Source: Agrypnia vestita
Taxonomy: Eukaryota > Arthropoda > Insecta > Trichoptera > Phryganeidae
Length of the DNA: 64,000 nt
Reading direction: 5' to 3'
Assembly (NCBI GenBank): GCA_016648135.1
Contig: JADDOH010004000.1
Coordinates: forward strand, 1-64,000
Shown here: one piece after another, positions 54,780 through 64,000 of the stretch
Position numbering within the stretch: position 1 is the first letter of the stretch
How the letters are laid out: each line of letters begins with the position of its first letter
Program-made: the position numbers and the translations under genes
Notes under the pieces: generated by a model
What the model was told of the DNA's origin: nothing
Databases searched by the model: none
Seen by the model: only the letters and a program-made list of their open reading frames with translations

Positions 54780-57215
54780 CAATATGAATGAAGAAATGCC
54801 AGACGTAGAGTGTCAAACATAACAGAAGAGGAATGTGAAAGAAGGAATGCTGACCAGCGGGAACGTAAAAATGCTAGGCAAAGAGTATATGCTGAAGGAA
54901 AAAATGCGACATCTTATTTTAAATGTGCCATTAACAATTTTAATTCAGATCAGCATTATTTAGGTGCCAATCATTGCAAAGCGGTTCATTTTGGTGCTGA
55001 AAAGGGTAAGTTACTTTATAGCTGTTGCCACAATGGAAAAATATCCCCGCAAGTACTGCCGCAATATCCAGAAGAAAACAGTAATGATTCTAAAAATTTT
55101 AAGGAATTTATTCGACAGGACATCTGTGCTAATGCATTTGCATCTTTCCGTATTGTTTAAAAATTTCAGGTGAAGTATATCATAGAAGTTTGCAGAGTGA
55201 TGGAGAGGTGCCGGCATATGCGCAACTACATGTTTACGATGCGGATGAAGCAGTCAGGGTACGTATGAGCCATCCGTCTAACCTTAGATGTCAACAAAAT
55301 ATAATGGAAACTATTGATAATGTCATCCGTCGTGTAAGTCCATATGCTCTCCAATACAAAAGGTTGAAAGAAGCGGTTGAGGAAGAAGAATCTATAGTTG
55401 CAGAGCACGGGGGCCAGATGCGCAATATTCAACTACTCTTTAAGCGTTCTTCGTTAGATGACCAAAGAAGGTATAATGCTCCATCTAATAATAACGAAGT
55501 CGCCATTGTGTATGTAGCAGATTACGAAGGTAGGATACCGCAAAAACGTAGATGTTGCTGTTCACCCTAAGAATGTAGGAGGTCTCCAGCGTATTAATAT
55601 GTTATCAAAACATTTAGATCCGATGGTTTTTCCATTGCTATTTCCATCAGGTGAATTTGGTTGGACTCTACAGCCTCAAATAATACAACATTAACTGCAT
55701 GGTTTAAACTTAATCAACAAGATAATGAGGCATGTAATATTAAGTATCAGGATTTAACTAATTTCTATGTTTTTTCCAGCAATAAGCAGTGGAAGAAGAG
55801 GCAATGTGGTGGGGACAAGATTATTGGTCGCATGTCCCCCGTTTCTCCTAGAAATATAAAATTATACCATTTAAGACTTATTATTTTACAAGTGACTGGC
55901 GCTACGTACTTTGAATCTTTGCGGACTGTTAATGGTTGTCTACTTCCTACATTTCGTGATGCAGTACGAGAATTAGGACTCATCGATGATATTGGAGAAT
56001 AGCAGCGTTGCATGGCTGAAGCTTCAACGTATATGATGCCCAAAGCTCTTCGTGACCTATTTGTCTTATTAATGATTCATTGCCTCCCACCAGATCCGTT
56101 GCAGCTGTGGAACGATTTCAAAGATTTTATGTCAGAAGACTTTAGTCGTCAAGGTGCTACTGCAGAAATTGCACAAAATTGTTCCCTTTTGTATATTCAA
56201 AAGGCATTAATAAATGAAAATTCTTCTTGCACATCACAGGGTTTACCGGGACCAGATTACAGCAATACTTATAATGAAGTGGTTGATATTAATTTAGCAT
56301 TAGAAAGTTCTTTAGGATTAGAGATGGCTGGAAAACTCAATCGAGAACAACATTGTGCTTTCGACAGTATATTAAGTAAAAAATTTCAGATGTACCTGAA
56401 ACAAAAAAATCTTTCTTTATTGACGGTCCTAGTGGCACAGGTAAAACGTTCCTTTATAATACTATTATACATACTTTAAGAGGAAGATCTAAGAAAGTTT
56501 TATCTGTTGCTTGGACAGGAATAGCAGAAATTTTATTACCAGGTAGACGTACATGTCACATGGCTTTTAATTTACCTCTTGATTTATAGAATAACACAAC
56601 ATGCAGAGTGACATCCAAGAACCGTGCAATTATAAGTGCAGCTGATGTTATCATCTGGGATGAAGCACCAATGGCGCCAGTTATATCTTTAGATATAATT
56701 GAACATACTCTGCACGATATAATGGGTAATAATGATATTTTTGGCTATAAAGTTATCATTTTGGCCGGCGACTAGACAAATTCTACCAGTTTCTCGAAGG
56801 GCTTCTCGCGGTCAGTTAGTAGCGACATCTATTAAAAACAGCCAACATTGGAGATTTTTTACTATTTTAATATTTAAATTTGAAAACTAATGTCCGCGCT
56901 TTAGAAGGTGAAAATTCATTTACACAGTGGCTTTTAGATTTAGGCGATGGAAGCTGCCTCATGGGGAAGGAAAGTATGCGTCATCAGTGCTTATTCCAAA
57001 TGAAAGTGGAAGTCAAAATGTTGTTCAAAGCATATATAATGAAGTACATTCTATAGTGTATGTTCCCTAATGAGTAAACGAGCGATACTGTGTCCAAAGA
57101 ATGAACATGCTCGATTGGTTAACGAAGATGTACTCGGGCGTTTAGAAGGTCCAATCTTTACATTTTATTCTGTGGATAGTATTGAAGATGATGGTCTGAA
57201 ATGGACTACAAAATG
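54780..57215 (+). pseudogene. Helitron Rep-helicase relic, Rep catalytic part deleted
   Basis: The N-terminal region (54810-55157) has HYLGANHCKAVHFGAEK and YSCCHNGKI, the zinc-finger-like region of Helitron proteins. Frameshifted next (55160-55570): GEVYHRSLQ, AQLHVYDADEAVRVRMSHPS, DDQRRYNAPSNNNEVAIVY. Then GLQRINMLSKHLDPMVFPLL. From here the sequence jumps at about 55670-55800 to GGDKIIGRMSPVSPRN and YHLRLIILQVTGATYFESLR, so the HUH/Y2 nuclease region and the first helicase part are missing. An in-frame TAG at 56000 stands where W is usual. After a frameshift near 56390: GPSGTGKTFLYNT (Walker A) and VIIWDEAPMAP (Walker B) of the Pif1-type helicase. Several more stops follow. The protein cannot be made. 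Confidence 0.85.
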
Positions 57216-57355
57216 ATATATTTTTAAAATACATTCATTTATCAATAATCATTAAACTAAAATGCTATGTAATTTATTAATAAATAAGACGCTGTAATTT
57301 TATCGATAAAAATAAATACAAATAAGAATTCGAGAGCTGTTTCATTTTTTGTATG

Positions 57356-57452
57356 TCACTGACAGACACCATAGACAGTAAAACCTGATTTTTTCACTGA
57401 AATTTTGTCTGTCACTGACAGCTACCATAGACACTAAAACCTGATTTTTTTC
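57356..57452 (+). repeat. Direct repeat in the Helitron 3' non-coding part
   Basis: GTCACTGACAG.CACCATAGACA, AAAACCTGATTTTTT occur twice with about 60-bp spacing (57353 and 57412). Confidence 0.75.
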
Positions 57453-57616
57453 TCCTCAATGTTGAATTCATTATTTTAAGACCAGCCAAACTTAAAAACT
57501 CAAAGTTGACAGCATCACAATGTTATACAGTAACTGTCAAGAAACAAAAAAAGAAATATGCTTACTTCAGAATACGGCCGATTATCAAATTCTATTAACT
57601 TTGTAACAGTAAGGAA

Positions 57617-57860
57617 AACAATTGTGTTTGTTGCAGAGCAAACACAATTGGCCGCGGGACGACCGTCATTGGCCGCGAAGCGGCCACAATAGCAAGAATG
57701 GAAATTTGCCAGATACAATTGGCCGCGAAGCGGCTGACGTAGGCATAGGTAAACAATTGTGTTTGCTGCACAGCAATCACAATTGGCCGCGCAGCGGCCA
57801 CCGCTGGCCGCGGAGCGGCCGTCATTGGCCGCGAAGCGGCCACAATAGCCGCCCGCAGGG
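57617..57860. repeat. Array of GC-rich palindromes (GGCCGC..GCGGCC) in the Helitron
   Basis: At least five near-identical units such as TTGGCCGCGAAGCGGCCACA recur near 57650, 57670, 57719, 57784, 57804 and 57824, most being self-complementary with a 3-nt centre. They are mixed with ACAATTGTGTTTG..CAAACACAATTG hairpins. The array is strongly GC-rich against AT-rich surroundings and stands just before the 3' terminal hairpin. A decayed version is at 12880-13033. Confidence 0.85.
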
Positions 57861-57870
57861 CCTAGCAGTA

Positions 57871-57903
57871 AGCAATCGGCGAAGCCGATTGCTTTTCTGC
57901 TAG
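57871..57903 (+). terminator. Helitron 3' terminal hairpin and CTAG end
   Basis: A 10-bp stem (57871-57880 with 57884-57893), 3-nt loop, 6-nt spacer, CTAG, then T. In Helitrons this hairpin marks the end of rolling-circle transposition. Type chosen as the nearest category; it ends transposition, not transcription. Confidence 0.85.
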
Positions 57904-57912
57904 TACATATAA

Positions 57913-58490
57913 TTTTGTTTACTTGTGGCATGTATCGAATATAATATCCCTTCCACACATAGAACGCGACAAATTGTCACATTCCATCGCAACACCTGCA
58001 ATACTAACTATCAATCAAATTCTGTGATACACAGAATATTGGGAACTTGTAATGAATATGGTTGCATGATTGACATTTTCGTCGACAGTCTGGAGAAAGT
58101 AAAGTTCACACTTAAAGAGGCAATACTGCTTCGTTACTGACTTCAGCTGTTAATATGTAATGGTGGGTAATATATATTTTTCGTACACATTGCCGCTTTG
58201 TACTTATATTTTTAATTTCTGTACACATGTTTTGGTGCTATTCCTGGTACTTTTAATAATTTGCTACTTGTAATTTATATTGTTTAATGTATGTTCTTTT
58301 AATTTTATGATATATTTTTTTATGTAAAAGCCTATACGCATTGCTGCTCGTTACCTACTCTACATTTTTGATTTTTATACTCATGATTTGGTGCTTGCTA
58401 TTCCTGAAACTTTTAATGTATGTGCTTTTTGAAATTTATTTTATACTCTTTATGTAAAAGCCTAATGGGCGTAAACAAATAAATAAATAA
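57913..58490 (+). pseudogene. LINE ORF2 end and 3' tail
   Basis: From 57913 the frame reads FCLLVACIEYNIPSTHRTRQ, IVTFHRNTCNTNYQSNSVIH, RILGTCNEY and MIDIFVDSLEKVK, to a stop at 58140. This is the last part of a Jockey/CR1-like ORF2 (IPS.NTR....F....T.Y..NS...R....N......DIF..S...FK). A 3' untranslated part of 350 bp follows with a direct duplication (about 58215-58340 and 58345-58470, each ending TATGTAAAAGCCTA) and an (AAAT)n tail near 58478-58492. The 5' part of this copy appears to be at 53865-53996. Confidence 0.6.
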
Positions 58491-58739
58491 ATATCGAGGG
58501 TAAAAAGCCAAAAGAGCGTTAGTGATTATTTCGAACTTTACAGCAGAGCAAGAGAAGGTTCTGTCAGTCTGATTTTGTCAATGTTTCTTTCTTTTATTAT
58601 TAAACGATTTCCATATTTGTTAATCCAAAACACATAATAAAATAAATATTGACAAAATCGCATTGAAAAAACATTATTTTGCTATCCTGAAAAGTTCGAA
58701 ATAATCACTAACGCCCTTTTGGCTTTCTAACCTCGATAT
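58491..58739. mobile_element. MITE, 249 bp, about 50-bp TIRs
   Basis: ATATCGAGGGTAAAAAGCCA and the reverse complement of the right end (ATATCGAGGTTAGAAAGCCA) match; pairing goes on through AAAG(A/G)GCGTTAGTG and ATTATTTCGAACTTT. The inner TTGTCAATGTT/AATATTGACAA region pairs too. Non-coding. It sits right at the (AAAT)n tail of the LINE. Confidence 0.8.
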
Positions 58740-59159
58740 ATTATTTTTCTTTCCAAACTCGATCCAAGTGGCATCAAGTGTGTAGTGCGAATTTTATGAA
58801 GAAAATATATAAATTTGATCCATCCTCTGCATTTCCTTCACAAAGCGCGCACTGAATTGTGAATGGCAACAATTAAATAATGAAATGCAACAATGGCCGT
58901 TCGTTACGGATACCGAAAATGGCAAAAATCCTGGGAATTCGTGACCAAAATATAATTCGTTTGCACCGCAGACATGGCTGCATCGAGCCTTGATGTTATT
59001 ACTGCAGGTACCTGTGTGGCTGAATCTACCCACATAGTTGTAGATACGTACACCTGGAAACTTATTGTCAGCTCATTCATGTATTCAACTCTACACTGAC
59101 TAAGCATAGATAAGTTATTACGTTGTAAGTGGAATGGATTCTGGAAAACTTTGTGTTTC

Positions 59160-59770
59160 TTAATATGTTGAAATGGACGAATAGGCGTGGAAAAAATGGG
59201 GAAAGTTTTATCACAATAATTTATTTAAAGTCAAGAAAACACAAAGGTATATAAGCATTATAAGCAGTAGAAATATGAAATCACACACAGAAATAAAAAT
59301 AAAATTGGCATAGGCACTCAGGTTTCTAGCACGGTCACTGTACAATATTAAGGTGGGATTCTCAGTGATCCCAGTTAACGGATTCGGCGAAGGCTCTTGT
59401 CAGAAAAGGCTCGATGGTAAGAACGATGACGGAGAGACGTTTCCGAGATGAGCAAACGATGAAACTCAAGCTTCACGCAAGCTAGGCTTGATACCGACTC
59501 GGTCCAGTAGCAGAAAACTTGACTGCGGCGGTGAGACGGTACTCTAGGTTCACCAGGAATACTTCTCGGTGATCTCCTAGGAAGATGAGGGCTGTTAGAG
59601 TCTTACCAACGGAATAACCTGACTGGGAGTACCAGCGCACGGCTCTTATACACATTCGGCGGCGGTGGGGATACGTTAAAAATGCAAGTGAACAACTGTT
59701 TCATTGCTGTTACCGGGTCTCCGGCAGCGGAATTCTTCTAGATACTTATAATATTTTCTTCTATAAAAGT
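59160..59770 (-). other. LTR- or promoter-like block (uncertain)
   Basis: It is GC-richer than its flanks. On the minus strand GTGTATAAGAGCC (TATA-like) is followed after about 27 bp by CCCAGTCAGG (initiator-like), and at the far end AAATAAATTATTGTGATAAA could be a poly(A) signal. No terminal inverted TG..CA borders, primer-binding site or coding frame could be fixed. Confidence 0.25.
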
Positions 59771-59979
59771 TAAGGTTCACGTTTTACCTTTGCTAGCCCA
59801 TTTTATTTGTGTTTCCATCGCGAATAATTAAGTAACATCGTCGTACGTCGATTGTGATGTAACGAGATGATAAAAGAAATTACGTAGAGAATCCCCTATA
59901 ATATATCGATGAAAATAATAAGAGCCTAAACATTAAAAAATAAAATAATCTTCTTGAGAGTTCGAAAGATCAACGTATT

Positions 59980-60330
59980 GCGTATATAAAGCGGGACTGA
60001 CAGCTGCGCAAATTGAGTTCGTTTTGACATTTCTGGTGGTGCAATATCAGCCGCAAAATAAAGGCCGGGGTGGCCAGTCGTGAGATAATCGAAGCGACAG
60101 ATATTTAGCGAAATAATCGAGCGAAGTATCTAACTGGCGATTTAAATAAGTGCGGCTACTTAAGTGCAATATTTAAATGGAATGTTCTGGCAAGCAATAA
60201 TTAAAGTGTTACCCAGCGATAATAAAATGATTATGGACGAGTGATAAATTGCGAATTGTTGTGAATTCTAAAATAGTGTATTATTTTATTGATGTTAAGT
60301 GACTTTGTCAATGTAATAAAATAAATAATC
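59980..60330 (+). promoter_or_regulatory. TATA-containing promoter-like stretch (candidate)
   Basis: GTATATAAAGCGGGA at 59982-59996 is a good TATA box, and the sequence after it is less AT-rich for about 200 bp, as for a 5' untranslated region or LTR leader. No ATG-led frame or splice donor could be tied to it. Confidence 0.25.
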
Positions 60331-60714
60331 ACAGACAGATAAATCGCTACTAAATTTCCGAGTTTTTAATGTTTCATTAGTCCCAGCGCAGACATGATAC
60401 GTGAAAATATTCTAATTACTGTATAATAGCAGAAATCAATCTATTTATTAGCCGGTGCTAGCGTTTTAAAGGAAGTTGACACTTTAATCTTATATAATCA
60501 GTTTCCTTTCAAATTTACATACCAAATAGATAGGTTTATATATGCACGTTGGATGTATTATTAATATTAGATTGAGATTAGTTTCCTTGAAGTAATGTAA
60601 TCGATTTGAAAGGTTTGTGGTTTCTATATATATCATGGCTGTGAGATAATAATAAAGCAAAGATAAAAATCAACAAACACGACATAAGTATTCATTGCTT
60701 GTTACCTTATGGAA

Positions 60715-60775
60715 TAGGCCAAGGCCCACAATGGGCTGTGGAGCCAGCCATTGATGATGTTGATGACTAAATAAG
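60715..60775 (+). repeat. LINE 3'-end-like fragment
   Basis: GGCCAAGGCCCACAATGGGC and GGAGCCAGCCATTGATGATG resemble the very end of insect LINE copies, where the last codons and a GAT/TGATGATG run lie before the tail. Short, no coding frame. Confidence 0.35.
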
Positions 60776-60779
60776 TGTG

Positions 60780-62850
60780 AACTTGAGTAAAGCTCTTCAT
60801 ATTCGGATACGGTTTGTATAGTTTCCTTAGTTATGCATGTAAATTATTAATCTTTATTTGGCGAAGTAAAATAGTAAATTAGTTAATAAAAATCAAATAT
60901 TGATATATCCAACACGACGCGTCGTGGATAAACCAGAGTTTTTTGCATAAAAGTTAACATACATAACTATAATAAGATGTTCTTAAAACAATTTTTTGGA
61001 TTCTTAAATGTTTTTTGGACATTATGTCATGAAAATATTATCTTATAAAATTGCAAGTGCATTTAATTAATCCTCGTACATTAAAATTATTTAATGTTTA
61101 TTTATTACTACGTCGATTGGATGAAGTGTATTAAAATAAATGATTTAAAAATAAAACCAATTTTTAATATCAAAATTTTATATTTATTTACTAATTTACT
61201 ATAAGATATGAAAATAAATAAGACATATATTTTTAGAAAGCAAGTCATTTGCCATTGTACTGAAAGTGGAATCTCTGGAAAAATAAAAAAATAATAAAAA
61301 TAAAGCTACGTTAAAAATATTTTTTTTTATGAATTTGTGACAGCTCAAATGTGTGCTTCTTGTATGATGATATTTCTCACACTTTGCACGTGGTTTTGCT
61401 TATTCTTCATTTTGCCGAGGGACAAAATTTTTCCTTTTACCATTTGCAGGCTGAATGCCAGAGACTCCTGCACCATAGGCAATATTTTATATTTCAGTTT
61501 TATCAGTTTCAGTTTGTGTGACGATTAATCGGCGTTTCTTGGTCACATGATTATTATATGCTTAATACAAATACATTACTAAATAAACACAAGCGTAATA
61601 CAGTATGTAAAAGGCCTCTCAGTCACTCTCTACCTTATTAGGTATATATAAATACCTTTTCTAATGTAGGTAACTTTTTTAATATTCAACAAAACAATAA
61701 TCATTTAGAAGTGATAGGAGTAGCGGTTATATATAATATTTTATGTAAGTAAAAAGCAAAGAAAGAAATGAAAAGAAAACATAAAAAAATAATTTAGATT
61801 AGATATTTGCTAGAGTAGGATTTTCCAACCTATCCCTTAATATAGAATTAACAATTTTCTTTAGCGCATTGGCTTCTACCCTGCTCGCTACCTAAATTAT
61901 CTATTGCGAAAACTTAATTATCTCAGCTTCCATATAAAACCGAAAAAATAAAAGATAACACAATGTACTCAGCAGGAGTTAGAATAAATCCAAATACAAA
62001 GGGCTTCTCTAATACTAATCTTCGTCGAAGCGATGGAAACAATATAGGAATATATGTATAGGTACCCCTCATTAGACATGGAAACGCATCCAAAAGATAG
62101 GCAATATATTTGTTTCAGAGACGTCGATTCGACGAGGATTAGTGTTGTAGGGTTAAAAAACATACACCTATCAATATTTAATTTTTATTTCCTAGTTGCG
62201 TGCGTTCGCGAAATATAAATATGTTTTTATATGTGAAGCATGAAGAAAGTCAATAACATTGCCTAAATTGGTTAACGTTGGATACTCTAAAAAGATGCGC
62301 TGAAGAAACATAGATTTTCTTATATAACTTATATCCAACAGATTGTGAGGTAGGTATTCAACGAAATTCCGGAAAATGAGTTTTAGGCCAGCTGCGAGAA
62401 ACGAAAATGCCATCTAACAAGTGTGCAACAGTAGCTACTAGTGTACAATGCACTGTTTCACTCGTATATTGCGGAAATTAATAAGTTAAAACTCGTATAA
62501 TATGATACATAATGCGACTCTTTAAAAAATATATGCGATGTCCAAATTCAACCAATATTTCAAGTTAAACAAGGCATTGGTTTTTTGAAAAACAGGACTT
62601 ATTTGTGGTCTCCAGGGACAAATATTCAACCCCCAACTACTCCTACTTGGTCGCTAGATGAATATCTTATCGCTAGATCACGCACGTCTCACATCTTGAT
62701 TAAGGCTAATCATTCACAGCAAATACATTTTTCGGAGTTTTTTTTTCGAAAATGTGGGTTTTTATGATTCATTTATATCAGAATGCATGTACTAAACTAC
62801 AATTTTTTTAGGATAGAACAATTGTATTTACGTTTTTATGTTTTTTGATA
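60780..62850. other. No gene seen
   Basis: AT-rich. Short open frames (60-73 codons) at 61337, 61969-62163 and 62192-62413 show no recognisable motif. Confidence 0.45.
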
Positions 62851-62852
62851 AT

Positions 62853-62914
62853 ATGTCAGCAAATGACGCAGTTTAAAATCACATTGATTTTAAAACTGCG
62901 TTATTTTTTGACAT
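62853..62914. repeat. Hairpin, about 29-bp stem
   Basis: ATGTCAGCAAATGACGCAGT with TTAAAATCA pairs with TGATTTTAAAACTGCGTTAT..TGACAT across a 3-nt loop, with a few mismatches. Confidence 0.7.
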
Positions 62915-63420
62915 TTTTCATGCTTTGGATTTTGTATTAATAAATAGTAATAAACCTTTTTAAATTAAAAAGAAACTATCTTTAAAATAACGAATGAAGA
63001 CTAAAGTGCAGTAAATAGAATGTATACTTCAAAATCATTTTAATTAATAAAAAGCGTTTTAATATAATTGAAAAACATTAAAATTTGTAACTTTATTTAT
63101 ATTGAACATTTCTTAATTATTTAATACAATTATACTTGTAATGTAACATACTCTGCGGACATATAAATATTCAATAGCTATTGGTGATTTGTAAGCAATG
63201 AAAAAAATTTTTTGCCGTGGCCTGTCGATTAATGCTTATATTTTTTTAATAATGTGAATGATGTCCAGTTTATTAATTTCATATTTAAGTTTTTGTTCTA
63301 AAAAATATTACAGTCTATCATATAAATTCTGATAAAAATGAATAACAAAAATTCAAAAGTCGAATAATGCAGTTGCAGTGAATGTCCAGCCTTAAAAACA
63401 AAATAACAACTAATATTGAC
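62915..63420. other. No gene seen
   Basis: Very AT-rich, no structure found. Confidence 0.45.
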
Positions 63421-63424
63421 GTGT

Positions 63425-63490
63425 CTTGTTTCTCTAGTGGTTACTAGCTTAATGTTCGAGGGTTCGACTCTGATTCCAGGAGACCAGAAA
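63425..63490 (+). repeat. tRNA-derived SINE head, decayed
   Basis: TTTCTCTAGTGGTTACTAGC (D-arm-like) is followed by GAGGGTTCGACTCTG (B box, 63458-63472). The anticodon arm is not closed. Confidence 0.5.
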
Positions 63491-63494
63491 GTTT

Positions 63495-64000
63495 GAAAGC
63501 AAGAGAGTCTAGGTTAGTTTGAAAGTAGTATAAATATTCCGTATTCGCATCTCCATTTTTTTAAATAATGTGTTAATTTATATCTCAAGAAGGCTTTAAT
63601 CATTTCCCAAGCTGCGATTTCGGTTTTGCTTAATCTCTGCAGTTGGATGGTGTGTGCATGTAGCCCCGCGTTAGCCTTATTAATACAGTGTGATTTCCTA
63701 ATTTAACCCTGTCTCAAATTTGGTATTCATCCGCAGCCACCCCCAGCGCGCCGCGCCGACGGGATTAGGGGATGACGTGTAACATTTTTTGCCCCACACA
63801 TCGTGAGGGCTAATTTGTGTACTGAACTACGCATAAATAATGCCCTGGCACGCGATCTCTTCATAAATATGTACCCAGTAACAGGTGTTGTGACGTAGGT
63901 GGTGAAATTTTACATTTTCCGTGACCCAATTAAACAGCGAATTATACATTATACAATTATACATCGCGTTAAAACAATCGATTGAGTGACTTTTTTCTCT
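63495..64000. other. No gene seen; short GC-rich patch
   Basis: CCGCAGCCACCCCCAGCGCG and CCGCGCCGACGGG near 63732-63765 is the only non-AT-rich part; it may be a SINE body or regulatory patch. Confidence 0.35.

Larger units (their letters stand above)
53997..57903 (+). mobile_element. Helitron (rolling-circle transposon), defective
   Basis: The 3' end is clear: AGCAATCGGC, loop GAA, GCCGATTGCT (57871-57893), six bases, then CTAG (57900-57903) followed by T, the standard Helitron end. The inside carries Helitron protein relics (54810-57215) and a GC-rich palindrome array near the 3' end. The 5' end is inferred: Helitrons start TC after an A; the site A53996/TC53997 would restore the reading frame of the surrounding LINE. 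The 5' border is therefore uncertain, while the 3' border is firm. Confidence 0.7.

Noticed and set aside
55765..56043. 92-codon minus-strand frame in the Helitron
   Set aside because: Antisense shadow of the helicase relic.
57515..57958. Open frames of 147, 93 and 82 codons with repeats of AANDGR and WPRSGH
   Set aside because: They are translations of the GC-rich palindrome array inside the Helitron and are open on both strands because of its composition.
1..64000. Bacterial or viral origin of the window
   Set aside because: No operons or dense coding; spliced-genome features, LINEs, SINEs, Penelope-like and Helitron elements show it is animal nuclear DNA.

Overview
This window looks like nuclear DNA of an animal, most likely an insect. 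It is strongly AT-rich, has no operons or bacterial-style genes, and is packed with the remains of eukaryotic transposable elements: a Penelope-like element, LINEs, tRNA-derived SINEs, LTR pieces, a Helitron, and hAT-, mariner- and pogo-like DNA transposons with many small palindromic non-autonomous elements. Scattered GGTACCTAC-type words and the mix of elements remind me of Lepidoptera, but that is an impression and not a demonstration. I found no complete host protein-coding gene, rRNA gene, functional tRNA or CRISPR array. The window is probably intergenic or sits inside a very large intron.

Layout. 1-13 kb: an LTR-like block (1.1-1.6 kb), a 756-bp inverted-repeat element, a TIR-like element with an internal tRNA-like segment (2.8-3.8 kb), a hAT-type MITE with target-site duplication (4.5-5.0 kb), more MITEs, a TA-flanked pogo-like relic (10.6-11.6 kb) and a decayed Helitron-type 3' region (12.9 kb). 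13-28 kb: an unrecognised coding-like patch, a SINE split by a MITE, decayed LINE and Penelope tails on the minus strand (20.7-22.6 kb), a second copy of the hAT MITE (24.2 kb), and a GC-rich block ending in a consensus splice donor (27.3-27.6 kb), the best candidate for a host first exon. 28-40 kb: long palindromic elements, a LINE broken by a foldback element (30.2-31.6 kb), another LINE (33.3-34.3 kb), and a nested LTR insertion (39.1-39.5 kb). 40-50 kb: the best-preserved unit, a Penelope-like reverse transcriptase/GIY-YIG reading frame of 711 codons followed directly by a sequence that folds as a hammerhead ribozyme (43.8 kb); then a 2.16-kb hAT-like transposon with perfect 8-bp target duplications and a decayed transposase. 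52-58.5 kb: a TTAA-flanked element, then a LINE 3' end apparently split by a Helitron whose Rep nuclease region is missing but whose Pif1-type helicase relic and 3' hairpin-CTAG end are visible. 58.5-64 kb: a MITE, LTR- or promoter-like stretches and mostly unfeatured AT-rich DNA.

The parts do not work together as a pathway. They record successive insertions, several of which can be ordered because one element interrupts another (MITE in SINE, foldback element in LINE, LTR in TIR element, Helitron in LINE). The features most worth study are the Penelope/hammerhead pair, the 8-bp-TSD transposon carrying an RNase H-like relic I cannot assign to a named family, the TTAA element with an unplaced peptide, and the large family of palindromic elements ending in TACAGGG.
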